Below the pieces are notes generated by a model. That model did not search any database and was not told the origin of the DNA. It saw only the letters and a list, made by a program, of their open reading frames with translations. A program made the position numbers and the translations under genes. This document shows positions 63,945 through 64,000 of a stretch of 64,000 bases of DNA, one piece after another (within the stretch, counting starts at the first letter, position 1; each line of letters begins with the position of its first letter). The DNA comes from Paenibacillus sacheonensis (GTDB lineage: Bacteria; Bacillota; Bacilli; Paenibacillales; Paenibacillaceae), in NCBI RefSeq assembly GCF_009909195.1, contig NZ_JAAAMU010000002.1:521667-585666 (forward strand), given 5' to 3'.

Positions 63945-64000
63945 CTTTTCATGTTCCATCCTTCACATTCTTAGTCCGTTAGTTTCAAGATCCGTTTCAA

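Larger units (their letters stand above)
63473..64000. other. Right-hand gap without a supported gene
   Basis: AT-rich sequence next to the exporter promoter, then two terminator hairpins (63581-63607 and 63908-63944). No frame with a convincing start and pattern was found between them. Confidence 0.5.

Overview
The window looks like chromosome from a Paenibacillus- or Cohnella-type Firmicute (Paenibacillaceae). The evidence is strong AGGAGG-type ribosome sites, frequent TTG and GTG starts, S-layer homology (SLH) domains, lipoprotein-type sugar-binding proteins whose importers have no ATPase gene beside them, a membrane-bound AraC regulator, and a spore-coat-type YheC/YheD protein. Most genes lie on the minus strand. 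The theme is capture and breakdown of plant or microbial glycans, especially mannosides.

Region A (1-18500, minus): a glycan locus. A two-transmembrane AraC-type regulator (13732-15969) lies upstream of an importer (two permeases and a lipoprotein), a 1,900-residue SLH-anchored glycosidase, a GH38 alpha-mannosidase and a SIS phosphosugar isomerase. This run is followed by a broken ROK kinase start joined directly to the 3' part of a GH16 gene, and then by the start of a GH5-type gene. A second secreted glycosidase (16142-18370) is built from the same catalytic and binding modules in the opposite order. Both transcription units share an identical 15-bp block plus a spaced inverted repeat, probably the AraC operator. 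A decayed IS110-family transposase lies next to the second copy.

Region B (18500-37700): housekeeping and accessory genes. These are a ferritin-like protein, a VanRS-like two-component system beside an AlgI/AlgX-like O-acetylation pair, and a second OmpR/HK system. Upstream of that second system is a decayed duplicate: a copied control region, a 16-codon response-regulator stub, and a DedA fragment fused to an unrelated membrane protein. Then come a YheC/D ATP-grasp protein, an ars operon (arsR, arsB, arsC, with ArsR and VOC/ArsI-like remnants at its edges), an aldo/keto reductase, tandem DUF1259 genes, a GMC oxidoreductase, and an AT-rich nucleotidyltransferase that is probably acquired.

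Region C (37900-56300, minus): a beta-mannan operon of about 16 kb. It runs from a promoter overlapped by a palindromic operator through a binding lipoprotein, a membrane-anchored binding protein carrying carbohydrate-binding modules, two permeases, an NHL propeller protein, a YIP1 protein, a DUF5696 protein, two more permeases, a GH26 and a GH113 mannanase and a phytanoyl-CoA-dioxygenase-like protein. A GNAT gene and a GH5 lipoprotein follow. The LacI regulator at 56728-57792 is the likely repressor.

Region D (57861-63472, minus): a four-gene ABC export or surveillance system (ATPase, HlyD-like lipoprotein, 960-residue FtsX permease, and a second ATPase with an AbrB-like tail) behind a good promoter and a CcpA/LacI-like operator. 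No rRNA, tRNA, CRISPR array or intact mobile element was seen. All family names come from reading motifs; no search was run.
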